A program made the translations under genes and the position numbers. From F1-80-MAGs062 sp046345315 (GTDB lineage: Bacteria > Planctomycetota > Planctomycetia > Planctomycetales > Planctomycetaceae): a stretch of 64,000 nt of DNA. Below are positions 1-9,313 of this stretch, in pieces. Within the stretch, counting starts at the first letter, position 1; every line of letters begins with the position of its first letter. Below the pieces are notes generated by a model that saw only the letters and a list, made by a program, of their open reading frames with translations, searched no databases and was not told the origin of the DNA. The stretch lies in NCBI GenBank assembly GCA_046345315.1, contig JBKDKA010000048.1, positions 1-64,000 of the forward strand. Reading direction: 5' to 3'.

Positions 1-1
1 G

Positions 2-1144
2 AAAAATCCAGGCGTGCGGATTACCTGGGTCTGCGATCCCGATGAGGAACGCCGCACGAAAACGGCAAAAGCACTGGAGATCCCTGAAGATCATGCCACC
101 GGTGATCTGAGACAGGTACTGAACGATGACACACTGACGGCAGTAGTTGTCGCAACTCCTGATCACTGGCATTCCATCGCTGCCATTATGGCCTGCAATG
201 CCGGTAAGCATGTTTACGTCGAGAAACCAATCTCTCATAACGTTCGCGAAGGTCGACTCCTGACGGAAGCCGCAGTCCGAAACAAAGTGCAGGTTCAGCA
301 TGGAACTCAGAGTCGCAGCACGCAGATGATGATCGACGCCGTTCGCCTTCTTCGAGAAGGGCTCATCGGTGATGTTCTTGTTGCGAAGTGCTGGAACATC
401 CAGCGTCGAGGCTCCATCGGACGCGGCATGGACACATCGCCACCTCCGGGTCTCGACTACGAAACATGGGTCGGCCCGGCAACGATGATCCCCTATCGAA
501 CAAACCGCGTCCACAATCGCTGGACATGGTGGTACCACTTCGGCACCGGGGATATGGGCAACGACGGAGTACACGATATTGATTACACACGCTGGGGTCT
601 GGGAGTCGATACGCATCCGTCCCTGATCGTGGCCGTCGGCGGAAAGTATGTTCAGGATGATGATCAGGAGTTTCCGGACACACAGCAGGTGACGTTTGAA
701 TATCCGGGTGACGGTGGCCCAGGTCATCGTCGAATGCTGATCTATGAACAGCGATTGTGGAGCACCAACTATCCGCACAATGTGGACAGCGGGGCGGAGT
801 TCTACGGCCGTTCGGGCCAGATGTTTCTCAGTCGTCGCGGAAAGATTCAGGTCCTCGATGAAAAGAATCGTCCGGTCACGATTCCCGTCTCACCGGGACC
901 GCAGAATGATGCCGCTCACGTGCAGAATTTTCTCGCTGCCATCCGCGGTGAAGGAACACTCAACGCTGATGCTCTGACGGGGCATTTTTCGACATCACTG
1001 TGTCATCTGGGCAACATTGCAGCCCGAGTCGGCCGATCTCTCCGGTTTGATCCGAACACCGAACAGATTGTGGGCGACGAAGAGGCCGGTCAACTGACTC
1101 GTCGGGAGTATCGTGATCACTGGGCCAGACCGGCAGACTCCTGA
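2..1144 (+). CDS. Gfo/Idh/MocA family oxidoreductase, 5' partial
   Basis: This is an NAD(P)-dependent oxidoreductase of the Gfo/Idh/MocA type, a family that oxidises or reduces sugars and cyclitols. The reading frame is open to the left edge of the window and codes for KNPG before the first possible start (GTG at 14), so the N-terminal glycine-rich Rossmann strand is probably missing. Visible family marks are the strand ending WVCDPDEER, the ATPDHWH segment and the conserved VEKP loop that holds the catalytic lysine, about 75 residues in. The C-terminal half is the alpha/beta substrate domain. It lies 69 bases before a helicase gene on the same strand and about 2 kb before a sugar importer, so a role in using an imported sugar is possible but inferred. 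The substrate cannot be read from the sequence. Confidence 0.9.
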   Translation, partial: KNPGVRITWVCDPDEERRTKTAKALEIPEDHATGDLRQVLNDDTLTAVVVATPDHWHSIAAIMACNAGKHVYVEKPISHNVREGRLLTEAAVRNKVQVQHGTQSRSTQMMIDAVRLLREGLIGDVLVAKCWNIQRRGSIGRGMDTSPPPGLDYETWVGPATMIPYRTNRVHNRWTWWYHFGTGDMGNDGVHDIDYTRWGLGVDTHPSLIVAVGGKYVQDDDQEFPDTQQVTFEYPGDGGPGHRRMLIYEQRLWSTNYPHNVDSGAEFYGRSGQMFLSRRGKIQVLDEKNRPVTIPVSPGPQNDAAHVQNFLAAIRGEGTLNADALTGHFSTSLCHLGNIAARVGRSLRFDPNTEQIVGDEEAGQLTRREYRDHWARPADS

Positions 1145-1213
1145 TATTCGACCACATTTTGGTCCCCCGCACCGGATGAATCCGGTCACCTGAATTCGAG
1201 CACCAGAACCTCA

Positions 1214-3112
1214 ATGCCACAACCAATCTCGGCCGATCATCATTTCAGTCAGTTGCGACGCTGGCTGGACATGGAAGGCGAAGCAGAACGAGCTCGCCTG
1301 GCTGAACGCAGAAAGACTCGATCTTCTGAATACGCGGAACGTTCGGGAGATACACTACTGGATCTGGTGATCCGCAGTCACACAACGGGACTGGGTGGTC
1401 GCTATCTTCTGACTCTCGCCAAACGCAGATCTCCCGATCGAATGCCCTGGCATCGGTTTCGAGTCGGAAGCCCCGTTGTACTTTCAGAACAGAGTGACAG
1501 CGATGGTGAATCATTTTCCGGCGTCGTCAGTGCTCGCTATGTGGACTGCGTCGAGGTGGCTGTTGACGACTGGCCCGCAGGCGATCGCTTTCGACTCGAT
1601 CTCTCTCCCGATGAAGTGACTCGCAAGCGTCAGGCAGCGGCGCTCAATACGGCTCGAAAGGCAACTGGCCGACTGGCACAGCTTCGCGACCTCCTGCTGG
1701 GCGAACGTGAACCGGCATTCCGGAAGGCACTCCGACCGGATCCGGCCATTCCCTTCCGATTCAATGCATCCCAGAAGGACGCCATTCTGCATGCACTTCG
1801 AGCCGAGGATCTGGCGATCATTCACGGCCCGCCAGGAACAGGAAAGACAACCACTGTCGCTGAGGTGATCCGCCAGCTTGTCGCTCGGGGCGAACGTGTT
1901 CTCGCCTGTGCGCCAAGCAACACCGGAGTCGACAATCTGCTGGAACGACTGATCGGTCTCGGTGAACCCGTTGTTCGACTCGGCCATCCGGCTCGCGTCT
2001 CAGAAGACCTTCGAGAACATACTCTGGATGCGCTCGTCGAACAGCACGATGCCATGATTCTTGTGAAACAGATCATGCGTGAGGCTGAACAGATTGAACG
2101 AAAAGTTGAGCGATACACACGCGCTCGGCCGGCACCAGGCCAGAGAGGTCAGCAGAGACAGGAGGCACGGGAACTGCGCCGACAGGCGAGACTTCTCGAA
2201 AAACAGGCGGTCAGCGATGTTCTGTCCGATGCTCGAGTCGTCTGTGCAACAACAACGTTTGATGATTCTGTTCTGGAAGATCTGCATTTCGATGTGCTGA
2301 TCATCGACGAGGCCTGCCAGAGTGTGGAACCAGGATGCTGGGTGCCACTGCGACACGCGGATCGAATGATTCTCGCAGGTGATCATCTTCAGCTGCCCCC
2401 GACGATTCTTTCTGCTGCCGCAGCAGCGGAAGGATTTGCCATCAGCCTCATGGAACGGTTAGTGAACTCCCACGGAGATTCGGTCACTCGACAGCTCACG
2501 GTTCAGTATCGAATGAACGAATCGATCATGGCCTTTTCGTCGAACCGATTTTACGGCGGATCACTGATCGCTGACGAAACAGTTCGACATCATGTGCTTT
2601 CGCAGCTTCCATCGGTTCGAGGCACTGACGAGGATGACCATCCGGTCACATTCATTGATACGGCAGGAACAGGATGGCAGGAGGAGCAGGAGCCGGACGG
2701 CGAGAGTCGGCTCAATCCCGACGAAGGACGACTCGTCCTGAAACAGGTCAACCATCTGTGTGACATCGGGCTCAGCCCGGCAGACATTGCCGTGATTGCC
2801 CCGTACGCGGCGCAGGTCCGATGGCTTCGCCAGAACTCCATTCAGTCGTCACTGGAAATCGATACGGTCGACGGCTTTCAGGGACGCGAGAAAGAAGCGG
2901 TTGTGATCTCCCTCGTAAGATCCAACCCGACAGGGGAAATCGGATTTCTGTCAGACGCACGAAGAATGAACGTGGCGCTCACGCGTGCGAGGCGCAAACT
3001 GATTCTGGTCGGAGACAGCGCAACGCTCGCGTCGGATGCTTTCTTCAGCTCGCTCCTCGAATGGATCGAATACCACGGGACTTACCGATCCGCCTGGGAG
3101 TTCATTGACTGA
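1214..3112 (+). CDS. Superfamily 1 DNA/RNA helicase, UPF1/IGHMBP2-like
   Basis: A 632-residue ATP-dependent helicase of the UPF1-like branch of superfamily 1. The N-terminal 180 residues resemble the beta-barrel region that precedes the motor in IGHMBP2-type proteins. The motor then shows Walker A GPPGTGKTT (residues 205-213), the Q-motif-like FNASQKDAI just before it, Walker B DEACQ (365-369), GDHLQLPP (389-396), QYRMNE, the VDGFQGREKE motif and a C-terminal motif VI segment MNVALTRAR. All motifs needed for ATP hydrolysis are present. Such proteins unwind or translocate on nucleic acid; which substrate this one uses is unknown. The ATG at 1214 is chosen because the barrel region begins directly after it. 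The next gene begins 76 bases after the stop. Confidence 0.92.
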   Translation: MPQPISADHHFSQLRRWLDMEGEAERARLAERRKTRSSEYAERSGDTLLDLVIRSHTTGLGGRYLLTLAKRRSPDRMPWHRFRVGSPVVLSEQSDSDGESFSGVVSARYVDCVEVAVDDWPAGDRFRLDLSPDEVTRKRQAAALNTARKATGRLAQLRDLLLGEREPAFRKALRPDPAIPFRFNASQKDAILHALRAEDLAIIHGPPGTGKTTTVAEVIRQLVARGERVLACAPSNTGVDNLLERLIGLGEPVVRLGHPARVSEDLREHTLDALVEQHDAMILVKQIMREAEQIERKVERYTRARPAPGQRGQQRQEARELRRQARLLEKQAVSDVLSDARVVCATTTFDDSVLEDLHFDVLIIDEACQSVEPGCWVPLRHADRMILAGDHLQLPPTILSAAAAAEGFAISLMERLVNSHGDSVTRQLTVQYRMNESIMAFSSNRFYGGSLIADETVRHHVLSQLPSVRGTDEDDHPVTFIDTAGTGWQEEQEPDGESRLNPDEGRLVLKQVNHLCDIGLSPADIAVIAPYAAQVRWLRQNSIQSSLEIDTVDGFQGREKEAVVISLVRSNPTGEIGFLSDARRMNVALTRARRKLILVGDSATLASDAFFSSLLEWIEYHGTYRSAWEFID

Positions 3113-3188
3113 TCGACGATTGTCTGACACCATCTCTCAAACTGAACAGAGGAATAGCAAGCTGCAGAGAGATCAGGGAGATTCAGAC

Positions 3189-4361
3189 ATGTTCACCACA
3201 ACCGATCGTGTTCATCAGAATCGAGTATCGGCCAGTAAACAGGAAATCTCAACGAGCGATTCTGTCACGGGATCGCTGCGGCTGCGCTCGTTATTCTGGG
3301 TGAATCACACCTCGCGGCTCTGCCCCCTATTTCTGCTGACTCTGATCATCATCGGCTGTGGAAAACCTGCCAGCAACAGTCCCTCATCGGCACCGGCCTC
3401 CGGCAGCAGTACTGCGACTGACGGAAACTCGTCACCCGCAGCACCGTCGAACGTTCCTGAAGCAGACGAGAAGAAACAGGTCATCGGTGTTTCGCTGCTG
3501 ACTCTTGATAATCCGTTCTTTAAGGTCATCGGGGACCATATCACTTCCGAAGGCGAGAAGAACGGATACACGACGATTGTTGTGAGCGGTGAAAAGGATG
3601 TCGCGAAGCAGAGTAATCAGATCAAGGATTTTATCACTCGTCGCGTTGCAGCCATTGTTCTCAGTCCGTGTGATTCCAAATCCATCGTGCCAGTAATTCA
3701 GGAAGCCAATGCCGCCGGCATCCCTGTGTTCACGGTCGATATCCCCTGCAATGAACCAGGCGTCAGTATTGCAACTCAGGTTGCGACCGATAACTTCGGC
3801 GGTGGCCGTGAAGCGGCACAGGCAATGATCGAAGCGCTGGGTGAAGCAGGGGGCCGCATCGCGGTGCTCCATTTCAAGCAGGCGGAGTCATGTCAGCTGC
3901 GAGTCAAGGGGTTTCGTGAAGCCATCGATGCTCACAACGCGGCGTCACCCTCGAAAATTGAAATCGTGACAGAACTTGAAAGCGGTGGAGACAAAGACGC
4001 CGGTTTCCGAGCTGCACAGGATGCGATTCAGGCCCATGCAGATCTCCGTGGGATCTTTGCAATCAATGACCCGGCGGCGCTGGGGGCACGAGCGGCACTA
4101 GAGAAAGCCGGCAAACAGGATCAGGTTGTGATCGTCGGTTTCGATGGCCAGCCGGAAGGGAAGCAGGCGATTCTCGATGGCCGGATCTATGCCGACCCGA
4201 TTCAGTTCCCGGATCGAATGGGTATCCAGATCGTCGAATCGATCATTCGGTATTCGAAAGGTGAAGAGCTTCCGCCACAGACACTGATCCCGACCAGTCT
4301 ATATCGGAAAGCCGACGCAGAAAAAGAACTCGGCAGCGGTGGTCAGTCAGTGGCGAAGTAG
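3189..4361 (+). CDS. Sugar ABC importer, substrate-binding lipoprotein (RbsB-like)
   Basis: A periplasmic-type binding protein for a sugar ABC importer. The body begins with VIGVSLLTLDNPFF, the usual first strand of the ribose/galactose binding family. It continues with the two alternating alpha/beta lobes, including GFDGQPEGKQAI near the end. A lipoprotein signal is clear: hydrophobic LFLLTLIIIG followed by the lipobox cysteine and a Ser/Ala/Pro/Gly-rich linker, so the protein should be anchored to a membrane. The reading frame is open from 3036, inside the preceding gene. ATG 3189 is the first start beyond that overlap. A GTG at 3300 would give a compact 20-residue lipoprotein signal and is a serious alternative. 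The ATPase and permease genes follow. Ligand unknown. Confidence 0.9.
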   Translation: MFTTTDRVHQNRVSASKQEISTSDSVTGSLRLRSLFWVNHTSRLCPLFLLTLIIIGCGKPASNSPSSAPASGSSTATDGNSSPAAPSNVPEADEKKQVIGVSLLTLDNPFFKVIGDHITSEGEKNGYTTIVVSGEKDVAKQSNQIKDFITRRVAAIVLSPCDSKSIVPVIQEANAAGIPVFTVDIPCNEPGVSIATQVATDNFGGGREAAQAMIEALGEAGGRIAVLHFKQAESCQLRVKGFREAIDAHNAASPSKIEIVTELESGGDKDAGFRAAQDAIQAHADLRGIFAINDPAALGARAALEKAGKQDQVVIVGFDGQPEGKQAILDGRIYADPIQFPDRMGIQIVESIIRYSKGEELPPQTLIPTSLYRKADAEKELGSGGQSVAK

Positions 4362-4408
4362 GACTTAACAGGACAGCGACAGGTCACGTGGAACGCCTGG
4401 AAAACACA

Positions 4409-4467
4409 AACCCGAAGCGCCAGCGAGGATTCTGATGGAATTTGTTTCCTCGCTGGCGCTTCGGGTT
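4409..4467. repeat. Perfect 21-bp inverted repeat between the binding-protein and ATPase genes
   Basis: Left arm 4409-4429 and right arm 4447-4467 are exact reverse complements with a 17-base loop. The arm core is CCGAAGCGCCAGCGAGG. There is no T run after it, so a classical intrinsic terminator is not supported. It sits 48 bases after the binding-protein stop and 58 bases before the ATPase start. Confidence 0.9.
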
Positions 4468-4524
4468 AATGGTGGCGGCGAAAATGGCGCTGTCCAGTTA
4501 AATCATCCGCAACGAGAATGACCT

Positions 4525-6039
4525 ATGCTGCTGGAGATGCTGCAGATTGTAAAGACGTTTCCGGGAGTACAGGCACTCCGCGGCGTTGACCTGCAGCTGA
4601 ATGCCGGTGAGGTTGTCGCGCTGCTGGGGGAAAATGGTGCCGGCAAGAGCACTCTGATGAAGATCCTCAGTGGTGCTCAGACGGCAGATTCGGGAACAAT
4701 CCGAATTCAGGGACAACCGCTGGAGCTACGCTGTCCACAGGATGCACGTCGAGCCGGCGTTGCAATGATTCATCAGGAATTCAGTCTGATCCCGGCTCTC
4801 TCCGGAGTCGACAACCTCTTTCTTGGGCAGGAACAGACAACCTGGGGATTCCTGAAACGACGTCGGGAGTTTCTCCATGCAAAGAATCTCCTGAAGCAGC
4901 TCGGCGCAGATTTTGATCCCGCTCGACCTTGTCGTGACCTGTCGACAGCACAACAGCAGCTTCTTGAGATCGCCAAAGCGATGGTCTCGGATTCACAGAT
5001 CATGGTCATGGATGAACCCACAGCAACGTTATCGCGTCGTGAAGCCGAGCTTCTGTTTGAAGTCGTCGAAGAACTCCGACGACGCGGGCTGGGAATCATC
5101 TATATCAGTCATCGGCTCGACGAGATTCGCAGAATAGCGGATCGCGTCGTGATCCTGCGTGATGGTCAGAACGTCGGCGGCGGTCCCGCAGATTCACTCG
5201 ATCGTTCAGAAATCATCCGAATGATGGTCGGGCGAGAACTGCTTGATGAATACCCCCTGCGAAAATTGGAAACGCCCAAAGACACAGGGAAGGGATCATC
5301 CGATCCCAGCACACCAGTTCTGCGACTTGCCGTTGAAAATCTCGGTCGCACTGGAAATGTTCCTCCCGTGTCGTTCAACCTTCAGGCGGGCGAGATACTC
5401 GCACTGACTGGTCTGGCTGGTGCTGGTCGAACAGAGATCGCCAGACTGATTTTTGGAGCCGATCCGGCAGACACAGGACGCATCGTGATCGACGGCAGAG
5501 AACGACAGATCCGATCACCTCGAGACGCCATGGCCGCCGGAATCGGCTTTCTCACGGAAGATCGTAAAACTCAGGGACTCGTGCTGAAGCATTCTGTTCG
5601 TCACAACTACAGCCTTCCGAACCTGAATCGGCTTTCGGCCTTTGGCTGGGTTCAGCGTCGCGCAGAGCGGAGTGAACTGGAGCAGTTCGTTTCGGCGCTG
5701 ACAATTCGGATCCCGGGAATCGAAGAATCTGCCGGCAATCTTTCCGGCGGCAATCAGCAGAAAGTCGTGCTGGCTCGATGGCTGGGACGACGCTGCGATA
5801 TTCTCATCTTCGATGAACCGACTCGAGGAATTGACGTCGGCGCTCGCCACGAAATCTATCAGCTGATGCGAACGCTGGCCGACGAAGGAAAGTCGATCCT
5901 CATGATCAGCTCGGAACTTCCGGAGGTTCTCGGAATGGCCGACCGAATTCTTGTCGTTCGGTCCGGTGCGATCGTTGGCGAATTTCGATCACCGGAATCG
6001 ACAACACAGGAAGACATCATGAAACTGGCCATCGCATGA
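4525..6039 (+). CDS. Sugar ABC importer, double ATP-binding protein (RbsA/XylG-like)
   Basis: A 504-residue fusion of two ABC ATPase domains, the form typical of ribose, xylose and galactose importers (about 500 residues). Domain 1 has Walker A GENGAGKST (35-43), the Q-loop HQEFS, a degenerate signature LSTAQQQ (139-145) and Walker B VMDEPTATLS. Domain 2 has a degenerate P-loop LTGLAGAGRTE, as usual in this family, but an intact signature LSGGNQQK and Walker B FDEPTRGIDVG. The protein should power import by the permease encoded next. The permease ATG overlaps this stop by four bases (ATGA), which implies translational coupling. A hairpin separates it from the binding-protein gene upstream. 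Confidence 0.95.
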   Translation: MLLEMLQIVKTFPGVQALRGVDLQLNAGEVVALLGENGAGKSTLMKILSGAQTADSGTIRIQGQPLELRCPQDARRAGVAMIHQEFSLIPALSGVDNLFLGQEQTTWGFLKRRREFLHAKNLLKQLGADFDPARPCRDLSTAQQQLLEIAKAMVSDSQIMVMDEPTATLSRREAELLFEVVEELRRRGLGIIYISHRLDEIRRIADRVVILRDGQNVGGGPADSLDRSEIIRMMVGRELLDEYPLRKLETPKDTGKGSSDPSTPVLRLAVENLGRTGNVPPVSFNLQAGEILALTGLAGAGRTEIARLIFGADPADTGRIVIDGRERQIRSPRDAMAAGIGFLTEDRKTQGLVLKHSVRHNYSLPNLNRLSAFGWVQRRAERSELEQFVSALTIRIPGIEESAGNLSGGNQQKVVLARWLGRRCDILIFDEPTRGIDVGARHEIYQLMRTLADEGKSILMISSELPEVLGMADRILVVRSGAIVGEFRSPESTTQEDIMKLAIA

Positions 6040-7373
6040 AACGCATTCTGATTCGATTTCTGACTGACTATGGAATGCTGGTCGTCCTGACGGGACTTTG
6101 CGGATTCTTCAGCATCGTCACCTGGTCAGAACAGTTCCCGACGGGCACCGCTGCCGCTCGTCAGATTGCCGATCTGATTCAGTCGTCACCGAACAGGCTG
6201 GCTGCTCCCGCGAAAACGAATGTCCTGATTGTGGCACGCAACCAGCCGGTTGACCTTACCTTTGCAGCAGAACTGAAATCACTTCTGCAGGCTGAACAGA
6301 TTCAGACGATGGGTGTCGTGAATGGAGAGCCGAGAGACGCGAGAACGCTCCTGCAGAAAACGAATACTGCGGGAACGCCGGTTCACTTTATCGCGATGAC
6401 ACAGGACGCGGCATCGTGGCTGGTCTTTCGGGATCTCTCCACAGACTTTCCGGCACTCGGGCAACCTCAGCTTCTGAGCCCGATCAGTTACGGCTGGCCG
6501 AATTTTCTGAAGTCAGAAAACCTGATCAACATCGCCAACCAGATCGCTGTGATTGCCATCATTGCGATCGGGATGACGATGGTCATCGTCTCCGGAGGAA
6601 TCGATCTTTCCGTTGGAAGTCTGATTGCATTCTCCGCCGTCGTCTCTGCCCGATGGATTCGCGACTTCGCCGGTGCTGAATCGGCCGGCGTGACCGGGAT
6701 GATCATCGCCTCCGTCGTCGCCGTTTCGGCCTGTGCCGCTGTGGGACTGTTCTCCGGCCTGATGATCACACTGTTCGGAATCCCGCCGTTCATCGTGACA
6801 CTCGCCATGATGCTGGTGGCCAGCGGAACAGCCTACATCCTCGCCGATGGTCAGTCGGTGTATCAGATTCCGGAGTCATTCGTCTGGCTCGGACGTGGTA
6901 CGGGGTTCGGTGGAATCCCGCATTCGGTCACACTGATGATCATTCTCTATGGAGCAGCCCATATCCTGATGTCGCGAATGAAACCCGGGCGTTACCTGTA
7001 CGCTGTGGGGGGCAACCGAGAAGCGGCACGCCTTTCCGGTGTTCCCGTCACTCAGGTCCTCCTCTTCGCCTATCTCTCGAGCGCTGTTCTGGCAGGGCTG
7101 GGCGGTGTGATTATGGCGTCTCAACTGAAAAGTGGTTCACCGACATACGGCAACATGTATGAACTCTACGTGATCGCGGCGGCCGTCGTGGGAGGCACCA
7201 GCCTGAGTGGTGGTGAAGGTCGGATGCCCGGTACACTTCTGGGGGCCTTCACGATCGCCGTGATTCAGAACGGAATGAATCTTACGAATGTGGAGAGTTA
7301 CACACAGAAAGTTGTTCTCGGGCTCGTTATTCTGGGAGCCGTGATGCTCGATCTGTTTCGCCACCGAAGTTAA
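6036..7373 (+). CDS. Sugar ABC importer permease (RbsC-like) with inserted extracytoplasmic domain
   Basis: Membrane permease of the BPD_transp_2 (RbsC/XylH) family. The family core starts at about residue 155 with FLKSENLINIANQ and GGIDLSVGS (187-195), followed by the usual run of hydrophobic helices and the late AAAVVGGTSLSGGEG loop. RbsC proteins are usually about 320 residues; this one is 445. The extra length is a segment of about 125 residues (roughly 31-158) between the first membrane helix (about 12-30) and the second. It contains alternating predicted strands and helices (TNVLIVARNQ, VHFIAMTQ) and no hydrophobic helix, so it should form a domain outside the membrane. It is coupled to the ATPase gene by a four-base overlap and ends 16 bases before the next gene. 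Confidence 0.93.
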   Translation: MKRILIRFLTDYGMLVVLTGLCGFFSIVTWSEQFPTGTAAARQIADLIQSSPNRLAAPAKTNVLIVARNQPVDLTFAAELKSLLQAEQIQTMGVVNGEPRDARTLLQKTNTAGTPVHFIAMTQDAASWLVFRDLSTDFPALGQPQLLSPISYGWPNFLKSENLINIANQIAVIAIIAIGMTMVIVSGGIDLSVGSLIAFSAVVSARWIRDFAGAESAGVTGMIIASVVAVSACAAVGLFSGLMITLFGIPPFIVTLAMMLVASGTAYILADGQSVYQIPESFVWLGRGTGFGGIPHSVTLMIILYGAAHILMSRMKPGRYLYAVGGNREAARLSGVPVTQVLLFAYLSSAVLAGLGGVIMASQLKSGSPTYGNMYELYVIAAAVVGGTSLSGGEGRMPGTLLGAFTIAVIQNGMNLTNVESYTQKVVLGLVILGAVMLDLFRHRS

Positions 7374-7389
7374 TTTCAGACATTGTCCG

Positions 7390-9306
7390 ATGAGTGCAAA
7401 ACGCATCCGAACTCATTCCACGCAGCCGTCAGAATCACCGACTGCTGAGGTGACAGTTCCGACAAATCCACTGACCGCACTTCTGAAACACGCTCTGCTG
7501 CTGCTGATCACGGGCTTCGCCTATCTCCCCGCGATAACTGCTGGTTACATCTGGGATGACCCGGCTTACGTCACTGAAAACCCGGAGCTGAAGACGTTTT
7601 CCGGACTGAAACGGATCTGGTTGACACCGGGCGCAACACCTCAGTACTACCCGATGGTCTTTACAACCTTCTGGGTGGAGTATCAGCTCTGGGGACTGAG
7701 TGCGCCCGGATATCACATCAACAATCTGTTCCTGCATGCCGGCAATTCCATTCTTCTTTATCTGCTGCTGGCTCGCTTCAGATTCCCGGGAGCACTGATC
7801 GCTGCAGCCATCTTTGCTGTTCACCCGGTGCATGTGGAGTCTGTCGCGTGGATCACTGAGCGAAAGAATGTCCTCTCCGGATTCTTTTATCTCCTGGCAT
7901 TTCATTCATTCTGGAGCTTTCTCGAGTCAGGAACCAACACGCCGGAAACTCGTCGGAAACGAAGGCGTTTCTACGTCGCCGCGTGTCTCCTGTTTGTCGC
8001 GGCATTGCTGAGCAAATCCGTAACGGCTTCTCTTCCCGCAGCGATTCTCGTCGTGATCTGGTGGCAGTTCGGCCGGATCACATGGAATCAAGTCCTTTCG
8101 GTAACACCTCTGATGTTGCTGGGGATCTTCGCCGGGCTGCATACCGCTCAACTGGAAGCAGAACACGTCGGAGCTGAGGGAGCCGAATGGAACTGGTCGG
8201 TCTGGGAACGATGTCTGATCGCCGGCCGTGCCCTGTGGTTCTATGCCGCAAAGCTTGTCTGGCCTCATCCTCTGATCTTCATCTATCACAAATGGAAGAT
8301 CGATCCGGCATCACTCGCGCAGGCTGTCTTCCCGGTTACGGCGGTGCTCCTGCCGCTCGTTCTTCTGGCAGGAAAGTCTCGCTGGGGTCGAGGCCCGCTG
8401 GCAGCTGTCCTGCTGTTCGGTGGTACGCTCGTTCCGGCTCTGGGATTCGCTGACGTTTACCCGATGCGGTTCTCATTCGTCGCCGATCACTTCCAATACC
8501 TTGGCAGCATTGGAATGATCGTGCTGCTCAGCGGCGTACTGCTGAAGATCGGCTCCTGGCTGAAGGCCAGCCGAAAATCAATCATCATCACTGTCAGTGT
8601 TCTGGTCCTCTTATTCGGAGGAAGAACATTCGTTCGCTGCTTCGACTACAAGGATCGTGAAACACTCTGGACAATAACGCTGCGCGACCATCCGGAATGC
8701 TGGCTCGCATCGCTTCATCTCGCCGAAGTTCGGATGGAACAGGATCGATATCTGGAAGCCCTGGAGTTCCTTGAGCAAACTGTTGCAAATAAGCCTCCGG
8801 AGTCATTTGAACCCTCGGAAATGTCCGACCTGTACCTTCAGATGGCAACCTGCTGCAGAAAGCTCAACGACACAGAGAATGCAGAAAGGCACACTCGAAA
8901 ATCACTCGAGTGCCTTCGCCTTGCCATCGGTGATAAATTTCAGGATCAGTCGGTGATTCATTTCAACCTGGGCGCTCTCCACCGCAACCTCGGAGAACTG
9001 CCGGAATCAGCTGCGGAGCTTCGGCGTGCGCTCGAGGTGGAACCGGAAAACGCAAATTCTCACCTGGAACTGGGCAGCGTACTCCTGCAGCAGCAGCTGT
9101 ATCGCGAATGCCTGCCGCATTTTGAGAAGGCCATGAAGGGCCACTCAAGAAACCCACACCTTCATTTTCAGATGGGGATGGCCTGCCACAAACTCCATCA
9201 GCCGGATCTGGCCTTCACACACCTTCAGACGGCATTGAAACTGAAGCCCGATTTCGAGTTTGCTCGAGCCCTGATGAATGAAGTGACAGCAGAGCTGGAA
9301 AAGTGA
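7390..9306 (+). CDS. TMTC-like multi-pass membrane protein with C-terminal TPR repeats
   Basis: 638 residues. The first 400 form about ten hydrophobic helices. The loop after the first helix carries YIWDDPAYV (acidic pair at 56-57), and a second conserved stretch, VHPVHVESVAWITERKN (144-160), is the hallmark of the TMTC/GT-C-like family often annotated as TPR O-mannosyl- or O-GlcNAc-transferase-like. The last 200 residues hold tetratricopeptide repeats, for example the unit around FNLGALHRNLGELPESAAEL. By family, it may transfer a sugar from a lipid carrier to an extracytoplasmic acceptor, but activity is not proven for bacterial members. It starts 16 bases after the permease stop, so it may be the last gene of the importer operon. 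Its stop lies seven bases from the stop of the convergent methyltransferase gene. Confidence 0.82.
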   Translation: MSAKRIRTHSTQPSESPTAEVTVPTNPLTALLKHALLLLITGFAYLPAITAGYIWDDPAYVTENPELKTFSGLKRIWLTPGATPQYYPMVFTTFWVEYQLWGLSAPGYHINNLFLHAGNSILLYLLLARFRFPGALIAAAIFAVHPVHVESVAWITERKNVLSGFFYLLAFHSFWSFLESGTNTPETRRKRRRFYVAACLLFVAALLSKSVTASLPAAILVVIWWQFGRITWNQVLSVTPLMLLGIFAGLHTAQLEAEHVGAEGAEWNWSVWERCLIAGRALWFYAAKLVWPHPLIFIYHKWKIDPASLAQAVFPVTAVLLPLVLLAGKSRWGRGPLAAVLLFGGTLVPALGFADVYPMRFSFVADHFQYLGSIGMIVLLSGVLLKIGSWLKASRKSIIITVSVLVLLFGGRTFVRCFDYKDRETLWTITLRDHPECWLASLHLAEVRMEQDRYLEALEFLEQTVANKPPESFEPSEMSDLYLQMATCCRKLNDTENAERHTRKSLECLRLAIGDKFQDQSVIHFNLGALHRNLGELPESAAELRRALEVEPENANSHLELGSVLLQQQLYRECLPHFEKAMKGHSRNPHLHFQMGMACHKLHQPDLAFTHLQTALKLKPDFEFARALMNEVTAELEK

Positions 9307-9313
9307 AGCCGTC

